NCBI GenBank assembly: GCA_041741375.1
Contig: JBGSKF010000143.1
Coordinates: 1 to 64,000 of the forward strand
DNA length: 64,000 nt
From: OFTM291 sp041741375
GTDB lineage: Bacteria > Gemmatimonadota > Gemmatimonadetes > Gemmatimonadales > GWC2-71-9
Direction: 5' to 3'
In this document: positions 32,629-40,636 of the stretch, in pieces
Layout of the letters: each line of letters starts with the position of its first letter
Numbering within the stretch: the stretch's first letter is position 1
The notes under the pieces: generated by a model
The model's database searches: none
Told to the model about the DNA's origin: nothing
What the model saw: only the letters and a program-made list of their open reading frames with translations
Program-made: the position numbers and the translations under genes

Positions 32629-33903
32629 ATGATGAAGATCCAGTCTCGCCTCGTTCTGGCCGGCATGGCGTTGGTCCTTGCCGCCGTCCCCGTTCAACCA
32701 ATCCTCCACGCCCAGGCCACCGCCGTCACGGCCGACGTCGCCTACCTGGCGGCGGACCGCCTCGAAGGCCGCCGCATCGGATCTCCCGGGGCCGACAGCG
32801 CCGCCGAGTACATTGCCCGGCGGTTCGCGGCGCTCGGGCTCACGGCGCCCGAGGGCGGCTGGTTCCAGACCTTCACCGTGTCGCCTTCCGCGCCCGCGGC
32901 TCACGGAACTCCGTTCGGCGGTGTGCAGGGCCGGAACGTGATCGGCATTCTCCCCGGAAGCAACCCGGCGCTCCGTGACGAGTATGTGATCATCGGCGCG
33001 CATTACGATCACCTGGGGCTCGGGGGACCGGGGAGTCTCGATCCCGAGTCGCACGCCATTCACAACGGCGCCGACGACAACGCGTCCGGCACCGCGGCCC
33101 TCTTCGAGATCGCCCGGCGGCTCCGGGAGTATCCTCCCGCCCGCTCCGTCCTCTTTCTCGCCTTCAGCGGCGAGGAACTCGGTCTCCTTGGCTCGGCGGA
33201 GTACGTCAAGGCGCCGGTGGTGCCGATCGCACAGTCGGTGGCGATGATCAACCTCGACATGGTGGGCCGCTTGCGAAACGACCGGCTCATCGTGTACGGG
33301 GTGGAGACGGCGCGGGAGTTACGGCCTCTGCTCGATTCGCTCAACGTCCAAGCCGGGTTTGACATGCATGCGCAGGGAGACGGGTACGGCCCCTCCGATC
33401 ACTCCTCGTTCTACGCCGCGCGGATGCCGGTGCTCCATCTCTTCACGGACCTGCACGAGGACTATCACCGCCCGAGCGACGACGCCGAGCGGATCGATGC
33501 GGAGGGGATCGTGCGGGTGGCGGCGTTCGCGGGCCAGATCGCCACGGCGGTGGGGAACCGTCCCCAGCGGTTGGCGGTGGTGGATCTCCCGAGGCCCGCG
33601 CCGCCGGTGGGATCGGAGAGTGCCACCGGCGGGTACGGGGCCTATCTGGGGAGCATCCCCGACATGACCGACAGTCCCGGGGGCGTGCGGTTGTCGGGTG
33701 TGCGGAGCGGGAGTCCGGCGGACCAGGCGGGGCTCGTGCAGGGGGATATCCTCATCCGGATAGGGGAGCACGACGTAGCCGACCTCATGGCGATGACCAC
33801 GGCGCTCCGGGCCCATCGCCCGGGCGACACGGTGGAGGTGGTCTATCTCCGGAACGGTGAGCGTCACTCGGCGCGGGTCACCTTTGGCAAGAGAGAGGGC
33901 TGA
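32629..33903 (+). CDS. Exported M28 aminopeptidase with C-terminal PDZ domain
   Basis: 424 residues. A signal peptide (LVLAGMALVLAAVPVQPILHAQ) precedes an M28 zinc aminopeptidase with GAHYDHLG (123-130), NGADDNASGTA (about 145), SGEELGLLGS (about 181), NLDMVG (about 207) and HEDYHRPSDD (about 280), together giving the two-zinc site and the catalytic Glu. A PDZ domain follows (about 330-420: GGVRLSGVRSGSPADQAGL, GDILIRIGEHDV). M28+PDZ proteins are usual periplasmic or extracellular peptidases in this kind of genome. Two ATGs in a row mark the start; the first is used. A repeat hairpin lies just upstream. Confidence 0.88.
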   Translation: MMKIQSRLVLAGMALVLAAVPVQPILHAQATAVTADVAYLAADRLEGRRIGSPGADSAAEYIARRFAALGLTAPEGGWFQTFTVSPSAPAAHGTPFGGVQGRNVIGILPGSNPALRDEYVIIGAHYDHLGLGGPGSLDPESHAIHNGADDNASGTAALFEIARRLREYPPARSVLFLAFSGEELGLLGSAEYVKAPVVPIAQSVAMINLDMVGRLRNDRLIVYGVETARELRPLLDSLNVQAGFDMHAQGDGYGPSDHSSFYAARMPVLHLFTDLHEDYHRPSDDAERIDAEGIVRVAAFAGQIATAVGNRPQRLAVVDLPRPAPPVGSESATGGYGAYLGSIPDMTDSPGGVRLSGVRSGSPADQAGLVQGDILIRIGEHDVADLMAMTTALRAHRPGDTVEVVYLRNGERHSARVTFGKREG

Positions 33904-33905
33904 CC

Positions 33906-34361
33906 GTGGCGGTGCTCGAGGGAGAACGGATAGTGGCGGCGCTGCGCGGGGCGTTCATGCACGAGGCCACGCGGGAGGAGCTGCTGCAGCTTGCCGCAGA
34001 CCGGATTCGCGAGGCGGGCCCGCCGTATACTTCTGTCTATCTGTACATGCTCCACGGCGACACCCTGGTGCTGGAGGCGTACGCGGGTCGGGAGACGGAC
34101 CATGTGCGGATCCCGGTCGGGACGGGGGTCTGCGGCACGGCGGTGGCGACCGGGGAGGACCAGAACGTGGGAGACGTGCAGGCGGTGGGGAACTACCTCG
34201 CGTGCAATCTCGACACCCGGTCGGAACTCGTGGTGCTGATCCGGCGGGGGGCGTTGATCCTGGGTCAGATCGACATCGACAGCGACGTGGCGGGGACGTT
34301 TGCGGAGGAGGAGGTGGCGGCGGTGCGGACGGTGGCGGACGGGCTGGCGATCCTGCTGTAG
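33906..34361 (+). CDS. GAF-domain protein, probable free methionine-(R)-sulfoxide reductase
   Basis: 151-residue single GAF domain. GTGVCGTAVATGEDQNVGDV and NYLACNLDTRSELVVLI match the fRMsr type, which reduces free L-methionine-(R)-sulfoxide using thioredoxin. The two cysteines, C76 and C100, are 24 residues apart, equal to the spacing of two of the three family cysteines (the later one being catalytic); the third (resolving) Cys is His or absent here. GTG start is two bases after the peptidase stop, so the two are probably one transcript. A plain ligand-sensing GAF protein is the alternative. Confidence 0.65.
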   Translation: MAVLEGERIVAALRGAFMHEATREELLQLAADRIREAGPPYTSVYLYMLHGDTLVLEAYAGRETDHVRIPVGTGVCGTAVATGEDQNVGDVQAVGNYLACNLDTRSELVVLIRRGALILGQIDIDSDVAGTFAEEEVAAVRTVADGLAILL

Positions 34362-34370
34362 GCGGTCTGT

Positions 34371-34745
34371 AGGGGCGCGGCGTGCCGCGCCCGGAATCGG
34401 GGTGTAGGGAATGGTACGGGCCGTTCGTGAACGGCCCCGAGTCCCGTCGTCCGGGCCTTGATGTTTATGGAACTGCCTCAACGCAGAGGCGCAAGGGCGC
34501 AGAAGAGCCTGGTGCCCCCCCTCTCCCCGGATGTAACCGCTGAGGGCGCGGAGGACGCAGAGGGTTGAGGGCACCCACGACACGTTCCCAGTCTCGGACG
34601 GCGGGCATCGGCAGGATGGGGGCCCATCCACCCCCCAACAAAAGCAGCCGATCTCAGCGCGCGAAACGTTGAGCGACGGGAATCGTTCGGAGACCCTCCG
34701 CGACCTCCGTGCTCTCTGCGGTGCCCTCTTCTAGGGGTGGAAACT
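34371..34745. repeat. Hairpin repeats and inverted MITE-like element
   Basis: 34371-34400 holds GTAGGGGCGCGGCGTGCCGCGCCCG, given as GTAGGGGCGCGG then CGTGCCGCGCCCG, a hairpin. GGGCCGTTCGTGAACGGCCC (34418-34437) is a second stem. From about 34540 to 34740 the CACAGAG element of 2043-2330 is present in inverse orientation (core GGCATCGGCAGGATGGGGGCCC in part). No gene is supported in this gap. Confidence 0.7.
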
Positions 34746-34839
34746 ACCGATAACACAGATGACGCAGAGGGATAACGGAGCGGCTCCCGCTTCCCGCTTC
34801 ACACTTCGAACTTCCGATGGTCGTCTCCGGGAGGATGGC

Positions 34840-35367
34840 ATGCATAGTCGAGCGTTGATAGCGGCCCTCGGTTTGATGGTAGCTGCAGCTCCATCTGTGT
34901 CCGCCCAGGCGGCGCCCTTGGGCCAGTCGATCCAGGGAAGGACCTTTCAAGAAGTCCACGATCTGGACCGAGCGGTGATCGAATGGTTCACCGGCAATGT
35001 GCGAGGCGCCAGGAAGGCCGTTGTCCCTCCTGATGTCACGGCGGGGCAGGGAGATGCCTTGCCGTTTGACGATTCCACCAGGGCCATGAAAGCGCGGGCG
35101 TCCATTACTCGGAATGGCGGCGTTAAGGCCGCCGCAGGGGCCGCTAAGGACTGCCTGGGGAGGTCGGAGGATGCGTGCTTCATGGCGGCTGACGTGGTGC
35201 TGGTGATGCGTCCGTTCCGTCGGCGAGGAGAGGGAGGCCGATTCCGCGCAGGATATGTGATTTTTACAAAGTATGGTGACACGATCCATCTCACGACGTG
35301 GTATGTTGGCTTTGAGGTGTCGGCGGAAGGGATCACCGTGACCGATGTCATCGCGGCTATGAGTTGA
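34840..35367 (+). CDS. Secreted protein of unknown function
   Basis: 175 residues with a signal peptide (LIAALGLMVAAAPSVSAQ). The body has no domain I recognise; FRAGYVIFTKYGDTIHLTTW and EDACFMAADVVLVMRPF look like strands of a small beta-rich fold. The start at 34840 is chosen because the signal peptide follows. The intergenic 35370-35660 after it holds a few GC-rich stems and no gene I can support. Confidence 0.55.
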   Translation: MHSRALIAALGLMVAAAPSVSAQAAPLGQSIQGRTFQEVHDLDRAVIEWFTGNVRGARKAVVPPDVTAGQGDALPFDDSTRAMKARASITRNGGVKAAAGAAKDCLGRSEDACFMAADVVLVMRPFRRRGEGGRFRAGYVIFTKYGDTIHLTTWYVGFEVSAEGITVTDVIAAMS

Positions 35368-35660
35368 AGCGAGTTTTGGTCTCGGATCGGGGAGGTGTAG
35401 CCGGGCACCTCGTATGGTGCTGCGGGAAGCACCGAAAGGGGTGTTGCGGCCTGGAGAATCGTTTGTTGGGGTTTGTGACCGTGAGCCCGGAGGCGTGGCG
35501 AGGAGCACAAGTCGGATTCGCAAGGCGCTTGGCGCCCGATTTTCTGGGGGATGCCTGTAACCCCTGACAGGGGAATGGCGGTAGGAAGTGGCACAACGCC
35601 CGCCCCCCACCCATCGCGTCGATTACGACAGGGGGAGGCACAGGCTTGTGAACTCGAGAC

Positions 35661-35689
35661 TTGCCGCCTCGATGCTGGTCTCGTAGGAT
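35661..35689 (+). promoter_or_regulatory. Promoter of the first duplicated secreted-protein gene
   Basis: TTGCCG (35661-35666), 17 bases, TAGGAT (35684-35689), 38 bases before the ATG at 35727. The same arrangement, with the same bases, lies upstream of the paralogue at 37756. A GGGGGT...ACCCCC hairpin follows at once in the leader. Confidence 0.6.
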
Positions 35690-35726
35690 CAGGGGGTCTG
35701 TGAAACCCCCGTCATTGAGGTCGATA

Positions 35727-36149
35727 ATGCGCATCTTGGCCATTCCCGTCACCCTCTTTCTCTCCCTCGCCGCCTCCGGCCCTCTCACGGCCCAGGCCGA
35801 CCATGTGGGCCACGGCTTCGGTGAGGTCCTCCGCATCAAGGCCATGGTGCAACAGGATTCCCTCTACCGAAATGCCCCCCGGGACACCACTCTCCTTCTT
35901 CTGATCGAACGGGACGACACCGGGCGGATGCGCGTGGTCGGCACCGACGACCCTGATATTCCCGATGATGGTCATTTCCGCAATGTCAGCTGCGGGAGAG
36001 TGTGCGAGGGCTTCATCAAGCTGGCGAAAGTTGTGGGTACCGATATCCTTGGGGGTATCGCTGGCTTCTTCGGGAGTGGCGGCTCACTGGTGGGAACCCT
36101 TGCTGGGGCAGCGTCAGCCTCGACTGGATTCATGCTCGCCGACATGTAA
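35727..36149 (+). CDS. Secreted protein of unknown function, N-terminal paralogue of 37756-38145
   Basis: 140 residues. A signal peptide (IPVTLFLSLAASGPLTAQ) is followed by ADHVGHGFGEVLRIKAMVQQ and RDTTLLLLIERDDTGRMRVVGT, which are nearly the same as in the gene at 37756. The two diverge after about residue 75: this one ends with a glycine-rich GTDILGGIAGFFGSGGSLVG segment and one short hydrophobic stretch. No known domain. Start by GAGGT eight bases upstream, at the same place in both paralogues. The conserved leader plus N-terminus with different tails suggests mosaic origin. Confidence 0.65.
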   Translation: MRILAIPVTLFLSLAASGPLTAQADHVGHGFGEVLRIKAMVQQDSLYRNAPRDTTLLLLIERDDTGRMRVVGTDDPDIPDDGHFRNVSCGRVCEGFIKLAKVVGTDILGGIAGFFGSGGSLVGTLAGAASASTGFMLADM

Positions 36150-36563
36150 TCGGTGGTTGGCTGGCGCCAGGCCATAGGCCAATATCGTGAGGACGCCGTC
36201 TGCACAAAAAGGCGCGCGTCTTCACGTTATTGCCTTTCAGGTGACGTCGGCATGTCTTCCGATGGCATCGCCGGCGTGAAAGAGCTCTCAACATCCCTGC
36301 CTAGGTCGGACCAGGCTCTGGAATTGCGCGTCTTGTTATGGCATGATTGAAACACGTTCCGCCCCCTGGCTTCGAAAGGTCGAGGGGAGGGACAGGTGGC
36401 ACACGATGGCTCGGGGCCCGGACCTTGGACCGGAGACCGGGCGGGGAAAACGGGCCAGTCCTCCTCCGCAGGGTTGCCTGGAAAGGATCCCCGCGTGTTG
36501 GGGAAACGAGATCTCGCATGGGGAGGACTGAGACCACGGGACCATGGAAGGGGTCGTCACGAA

Positions 36564-37541
36564 GTGGAAGACGCTGTCGCTCTGAGGAATGAAGGCCACT
36601 GTGGCCCTCCGCTCAAGACGGACGGGTCGTGGATCGCGTTCACCGAAAGGGACGGGCGCGTCTGGCGGATCTGTGAGGTGTGCGGGAGGTGGACCCCTCT
36701 CTCTGATGACCTCACGGTGGAGGGACTGGCGCAACGGTTTGCTGCGGCGGACGACATCGTGTCGGGCCCGGGGTTCTCGACGGCCGCGACCCCAGGTGGT
36801 GGCGTGGTGATCCGGATGGAGGACGCCATGGCCGACTGGGTAGCGCATCCTCTCGAGAAGGCGGAAGAGCCGATCTGGAATCGCCGGAATGTTGAGCTCG
36901 GATGGATCGCGGCCAAGAGTGTGGTGATCGCTGCGGCCCTGCTCTGGCGGCGTGAACTGTGGGATCCCTTTCCGAATTTCTTGGCCTGGCTGGGTGCTCT
37001 TATCCTCATTCTCGGGATCGAGCGGGTCCGCCTGACCGCCGGGTTGCGGCTTGCCGGGCGGGTTGTACGAGGGAGGCGGGCAATCAAGGATGCGGTCCTT
37101 GTCCCCATGCTGGGCCCCTGTGGTCACGAGATCACCGTGGGCGTGAGAACGGGGGGACCTGATCCGATCACTCTGAGTGATGCGGAGGCCGAGGAGGCAC
37201 TCCTCAAGATACTGCGACGCGTGAACCGGCTGGGCTTGGATCTCGACCTCGGTCAAAAGGAACGCAAGGCGGCACGATCTGCTGTTCGCGCGGCGGGTGG
37301 CCCGAGGGGATTCCTCGCCACACTCGTTTCTGACGGGGAGCGGCCAGTGCGGCAACTCAGCCGTGTCGAACAATTTGCCCTGGAACTCTCCGTGCGTCAC
37401 GTTGCCGAGGAGGGCCGGGTCCGTTCCCTGATACGGTTTGTGGCAGGGAAGGGTGGATGGATACCGAAGGGAAACGCCATGGGGGAGATCCAGGGGGAAG
37501 CACGGCCCGACCTCGCGGTGCAAGGGGGTCGGCAGCCCTGA
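36564..37541 (+). CDS. Membrane protein of unknown function
   Basis: 325 residues from a GTG. There are two predicted helices, VVIAAALLWRREL (about 128-140) and FLAWLGALILILGIERV (about 145-161), an N-terminal half with one CEVC motif, and a C-terminal half with a helical, charge-rich region (LGLDLDLGQKERKAARSAV). No domain recognised. The start is uncertain: other GTG/TTG codons exist upstream in frame, and ATG 36396 lies in sequence with no clear signal. Between this gene and the next lies TACTCG-type low-complexity DNA. Confidence 0.5.
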   Translation: MEDAVALRNEGHCGPPLKTDGSWIAFTERDGRVWRICEVCGRWTPLSDDLTVEGLAQRFAAADDIVSGPGFSTAATPGGGVVIRMEDAMADWVAHPLEKAEEPIWNRRNVELGWIAAKSVVIAAALLWRRELWDPFPNFLAWLGALILILGIERVRLTAGLRLAGRVVRGRRAIKDAVLVPMLGPCGHEITVGVRTGGPDPITLSDAEAEEALLKILRRVNRLGLDLDLGQKERKAARSAVRAAGGPRGFLATLVSDGERPVRQLSRVEQFALELSVRHVAEEGRVRSLIRFVAGKGGWIPKGNAMGEIQGEARPDLAVQGGRQP

Positions 37542-37689
37542 GGACCGCCCGGATGAAACGACAGATGACACGGATGACGCGGAGGGCGTTCGACGGATGA
37601 CCCATCTCCCCCCCATCCCCCCCTCCGTCCAAGTACTCGTACTCTTACGCGAGTTGCTGCCAAGTTCCACAACCGTTTGTTTCTCGCTC

Positions 37690-37718
37690 TTGCCGCCTCG
37701 ATGCTGGTCGCGTAGGAT
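37690..37718 (+). promoter_or_regulatory. Promoter of the second duplicated secreted-protein gene
   Basis: TTGCCG (37690-37695), 17 bases, TAGGAT (37713-37718), 37 bases before the ATG at 37756. Duplicate of the promoter at 35661-35689. The leader hairpin here is CAGGGG...CCCCTG, which changes both sides of the stem relative to the first copy. Confidence 0.6.
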
Positions 37719-37755
37719 CAGGGGGCCGGTGAAACCCCTGTCATCGAGGTCACCC

Positions 37756-38145
37756 ATGCGCGTCATGGCCATGTCCGTCACCCTCCTTCTCTCCCTCGCC
37801 GCCTCCGGTACTCTCGCGGCCCAGGCCGACCACGTAGGCCACGGCTTCGGCGAGGTCCTCCGTATCAAGGCGATGGTGCAGCAGGACTCCCTCTACCGGG
37901 CGGCCCCCCGGGACACCACGCTCCTTCTTCTGATCGAGCGGGACGACACCGGGCGGCTGCGCGTGGTCGGCACCGCGGCGGACCGTCCGGCCCTGCGACT
38001 CCTGAGCCTCGAACGGGGGAGAGGGGCGCTGAGCGGGCACTTCCCGCCGGGAAGGGGGGTCCCGGCCCGGGTGTACTACTACGTGGTACAGGGGGTCGCG
38101 CGCTCCCCTCGTGCCCTGATTCCCGCCGAGGGAACAGGTAGCTGA
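37756..38145 (+). CDS. Secreted protein of unknown function, paralogue of 35727-36149
   Basis: 129 residues with signal peptide (SVTLLLSLAASGTLAAQ), then ADHVGHGFGEVLRIKAMVQQ, shared with the paralogue, and after about residue 75 a different tail (RLLSLERGRGALSGHFPPGR, ending PAEGTGS). Promoter, leader hairpin and ribosome site are conserved with the first copy. Function unknown. A CGTACC/CGTACT microsatellite begins about 40 bases after the stop. Confidence 0.65.
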   Translation: MRVMAMSVTLLLSLAASGTLAAQADHVGHGFGEVLRIKAMVQQDSLYRAAPRDTTLLLLIERDDTGRLRVVGTAADRPALRLLSLERGRGALSGHFPPGRGVPARVYYYVVQGVARSPRALIPAEGTGS

Positions 38146-38183
38146 CCCCGTCGGCATCCGGCCTGACGGATCCTTTCCCTCCC

Positions 38184-38222
38184 CGTACCCGTACTCGTAC
38201 CCGTACTCGTACTCGTACACGA
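38184..38222. repeat. CGTACC/CGTACT microsatellite
   Basis: About six units of CGTACC/CGTACT. It is the same repeat as at 18068-18192. Confidence 0.8.
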
Positions 38223-38326
38223 GCGGTTCCTTCGAGGCCACTTCTTGACTTGTCCACGACTTCAGGCGTTCGTAAGTGTGACTCCATTCAAGAGAACGGG
38301 TCCCGAATCAGCGGAGGGGAGTCGCC

Positions 38327-38611
38327 ATGTCCACCAGCACAACGATTCATGCCTTTGTCCTTGCCGTGTCTGGCGGTGGCTTGCTGGCGAGTGCCGTTCT
38401 GGACATGCGAGGACGCGATCGAGCCGTGATACTGCTCCTGGTTCCCCTCCAGCTTGCCCTGGTCATCCAGTCGGTGGGGGCCCTGTTCCTGTCGGGGCGG
38501 AGTGCGATCGCTGCCGTCATTGTCTCCATGGTGCTGTTGATTCCTGCCGCTGTCCATAGCATGCGGTTGATTCGGCAATACAGAGCCAAGTCGGCTGTTG
38601 GTTCTCGATGA
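38327..38611 (+). CDS. Small membrane protein of unknown function
   Basis: 94 residues, three hydrophobic helices: AFVLAVSGGGLLASAVL, VILLLVPLQLALVIQSVGALF and AAVIVSMVLLIPAAVHSM. Nothing more can be said of its function. Its TGA overlaps the next ATG (ATGA), so the downstream exported protein is coupled to it. Confidence 0.6.
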   Translation: MSTSTTIHAFVLAVSGGGLLASAVLDMRGRDRAVILLLVPLQLALVIQSVGALFLSGRSAIAAVIVSMVLLIPAAVHSMRLIRQYRAKSAVGSR

Positions 38612-39167
38612 CTCGCTTCGGCCCGCCGTTACTCGCCTTGTTCGTCGCTTCTGCCCTTGTCCACACCACCCGGCCCGCTGGCCTGACGGCGCAAACAGGC
38701 CCGGCACGGCCATCGGTCTGGCTTCAGGGCGGGGTCGCTCCACGATCGGACGCGATGGTTTCCGCCGGGCTGGAGGTTCGGGGAGGCTGGGGCCATCGGG
38801 TGACGCCGGTCCTCGCGGTGGTCGGTGTCTGGCGCGCCTCCGGATGTGACCAGGTGGTCGGCGTCCCGTGCGACGACAGCGGATGGGCGCCGAGCATCGG
38901 TGCCCTGATCTCCGTGACCCCGCCGGCAGGGTCGGCGCGGCGTACGTTGCCCCCCGGGTGGGGGCCATCTTCTACGACGGCTTCGAACGCGGGGTCTGGA
39001 ACCCGAGTCTCGGGCTCGGCGTGGCGTGGGCCGGGCAGGGGGCGGTCGGTTTCATGGGCGAAGTGCGGTACAATGCGGTCACCGATTCCCGCTCGAGAAA
39101 CCGCCCGAACCGTCCCGACACGGGGGACTTCGTGACGTTCCTTGTTGGACTCACCCTACGGATGTGA
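38608..39167 (+). pseudogene. Exported beta-barrel-like protein with a frameshift
   Basis: A signal peptide (LLALFVASALVHTTRPAGLTAQ) and strands (GVAPRSDAMVSAGLEVRGGW, VTPVLAVVGVW) run in one frame to ISVTPPAG near 38928. The expected continuation RVGAAYVAPRVGAIFYDGF, then NPSLGLGVAWAGQG and FVTFLVGLTLRM, is in another frame. A one-base gain in the GGG near 38927-38930 restores a single protein. Alternating strands and a terminal aromatic/methionine residue suggest an outer-membrane barrel. It could be a real inactivation or a sequencing error; I cannot tell. Confidence 0.55.
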
Positions 39168-39168
39168 C

Positions 39169-39555
39169 ATGAGCGCAAAGGGATTGAAGGTTTTTCTGCT
39201 GTCGCTTGCGAGCCTGGGGTGCGGTTTGGTCGACTCGGACACCGACATCTTCGTGATCCGGGTCGACAGCGTCTCGGTTCCTGCCGCCATCGCACCGGCC
39301 GACACCATCACCGTTCGCTTTTTCGGGTCCATCGGGCCCAACGGATGCTATTCCCTCGTCGGCGTCCCCACCACGCGCACCCCAGCCTTGTTGGAGGTCC
39401 GATTCAATGGCAAGAGGGTGGACGCACTCTGTATCCAGACGCCCATCTTCCTCGATCACACGCAGCGATTGGTGCCGCCGTTTGTGGATCCGTTCACCAT
39501 CCGGGTCCTGCAACCCGATGGAGCGGCACTCGAACACATCGTGCGGGTTGAATAA
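39169..39555 (+). CDS. Putative lipoprotein of unknown function
   Basis: 128 residues. A hydrophobic start ends in LASLGC, a lipobox. The body, with strands such as SVSVPAAIAPADTITVRFFGS and LEVRFNGKRV, suggests an immunoglobulin-like or beta-sandwich domain, but no family is recognised. Start lies two bases after the preceding frame's stop, so it belongs to the same transcript as the barrel-like protein. Confidence 0.6.
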   Translation: MSAKGLKVFLLSLASLGCGLVDSDTDIFVIRVDSVSVPAAIAPADTITVRFFGSIGPNGCYSLVGVPTTRTPALLEVRFNGKRVDALCIQTPIFLDHTQRLVPPFVDPFTIRVLQPDGAALEHIVRVE

Positions 39556-39573
39556 GGCCAGCGGGAGGATCGA

Positions 39574-39843
39574 GTGCGTCTGTCGCGGCGGGAACGACGC
39601 CTCCTGGTGCGGCTGGTCCGTGCGGGAGGGAGGAGCCATCCCATCCCGAACTGGGAACCCGGGGAGAGATCCACAGGAGCGCGCCTCTGCGACATGGGTC
39701 TCCTGGTTCCCGATGGCGACCAGAAGTTCTTCGTCGATGTGAATGCCTTTCATCGTGCGCGCCGGGTGTGGCGGCTCCGGGCGGCGGCCGTCTGGATCCT
39801 CGTCGCGCTTGTGTTGGGCGTGGTGGGAAGGATGATACTGTGA
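39574..39843 (+). CDS. Small protein with C-terminal membrane helix
   Basis: 89 residues from a GTG with GGGAGG five bases upstream. The N-terminal part (MRLSRRERRLLVRLVRAGGRS) is a basic helix-like stretch reminiscent of a winged helix, and the end (RAAAVWILVALVLGVVGRMIL) is one membrane helix. No family recognised. It is the last of the short collinear genes at 38.3-39.8 kb. Confidence 0.5.
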   Translation: MRLSRRERRLLVRLVRAGGRSHPIPNWEPGERSTGARLCDMGLLVPDGDQKFFVDVNAFHRARRVWRLRAAAVWILVALVLGVVGRMIL

Positions 39844-39872
39844 TCCGCATGCAGAGGCGGAAAACCTCGGGA

Positions 39873-40247
39873 CTAGGCAGTCGGTGGAAAGGGACCGATG
39901 GTGTCCTGGCGGCTTTCGGCAAGCTGTACCAACGGCTCACCGGCCTCGAGCAGGGTGAGTGCGTCTTTGAATGTCAGCGTGAGGAAACGGCGGAGTGCGA
40001 TGTTGGAGGTGTTTCCACATGTCACCCAGACGATCTGGGGTGGCGCTCCATGTCGCTGGACCAGTTCACAGAAGTCGGCATCCTTCGAGAGGATGATGGC
40101 ACCGGCTGCTCGTGCCTCGCGGAAGATCTCAGCGTCCGGGGCGTCGCGAAGACCAAGGGAGCGGACCGCAATGGCCTCGATGCCATACTCCGATTCAAGC
40201 CAGGCGCACAGGCCGGGAGGAAGTTGTGCGTCGAGCCAGACCTTCAC
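39873..40247 (-). CDS. DUF5615 PIN-like toxin
   Basis: 124-residue PIN-like protein of the DUF5615 family. MKVWLDAQLPPGLCAWLESEYG carries the first Asp (WLDAQLP), DAEIFREARAAGAIILSKDADF the later acidic residues (SKDADF), and PQIVWVTCGNTSNIALRRFL is typical of the family. It is the toxin-like half of a pair with DUF433: the upstream gene's stop overlaps its ATG (ATGA). Nuclease activity is inferred from the family. Confidence 0.82.
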   Translation of the reverse strand: MKVWLDAQLPPGLCAWLESEYGIEAIAVRSLGLRDAPDAEIFREARAAGAIILSKDADFCELVQRHGAPPQIVWVTCGNTSNIALRRFLTLTFKDALTLLEAGEPLVQLAESRQDTIGPFPPTA

Positions 40248-40468
40248 GCGGCCACGATGGGGTGATCCAACTGGCGGCTTGCAAACCGCAAGCTGGCATC
40301 GATGTCCTCGGCCACGAGGTCAGGATAATCAGCGAGGATCTGCTCGCGGGAGACCCCGGCCGCCAGCAAGTCAAGTACATCGGTGACCCGAATCCGCATC
40401 CCCCGGATGCAGGGACGGCCACCGCACTGGCCAGGATCGACGGTGATCCGATCCGCAAGCTGGGTCAT
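40244..40468 (-). CDS. DUF433 antitoxin
   Basis: 74-residue DUF433 protein. ITVDPGQCGGRPCIRGMRIRVTDVLDLLAAG and LADYPDLVAEDIDASLRFASRQ are the family's winged-helix-like core. ATG 40468 follows GGAGG by four bases. DUF433/DUF5615 pairs are a known toxin-antitoxin type. The pair has its own promoter on the minus strand. Confidence 0.85.
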   Translation of the reverse strand: MTQLADRITVDPGQCGGRPCIRGMRIRVTDVLDLLAAGVSREQILADYPDLVAEDIDASLRFASRQLDHPIVAA

Positions 40469-40498
40469 GGGTTCCTCCGGAGGTAATTTCCATTGGGA

Positions 40499-40528
40499 AA
40501 GATATCCTCGTCCCGACCAGCCCCTCAA
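40499..40528 (-). promoter_or_regulatory. Promoter of the DUF433/DUF5615 pair
   Basis: Minus strand: TTGAGG (40528-40523), 18 bases, TATCTT (40504-40499), 30 bases before the ATG at 40468. Reasonable but not perfect match to the housekeeping consensus. Confidence 0.45.
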
Positions 40529-40636
40529 GGGAGGACCCGGATGCTCTCGACAGCAAGGAGGAACTCGTGGTCACCTTCAACAGGGCGGTGTCGCAGCAAC
40601 GGGCATCACACCTCGGACGACGGGAAGTACTCCTCC

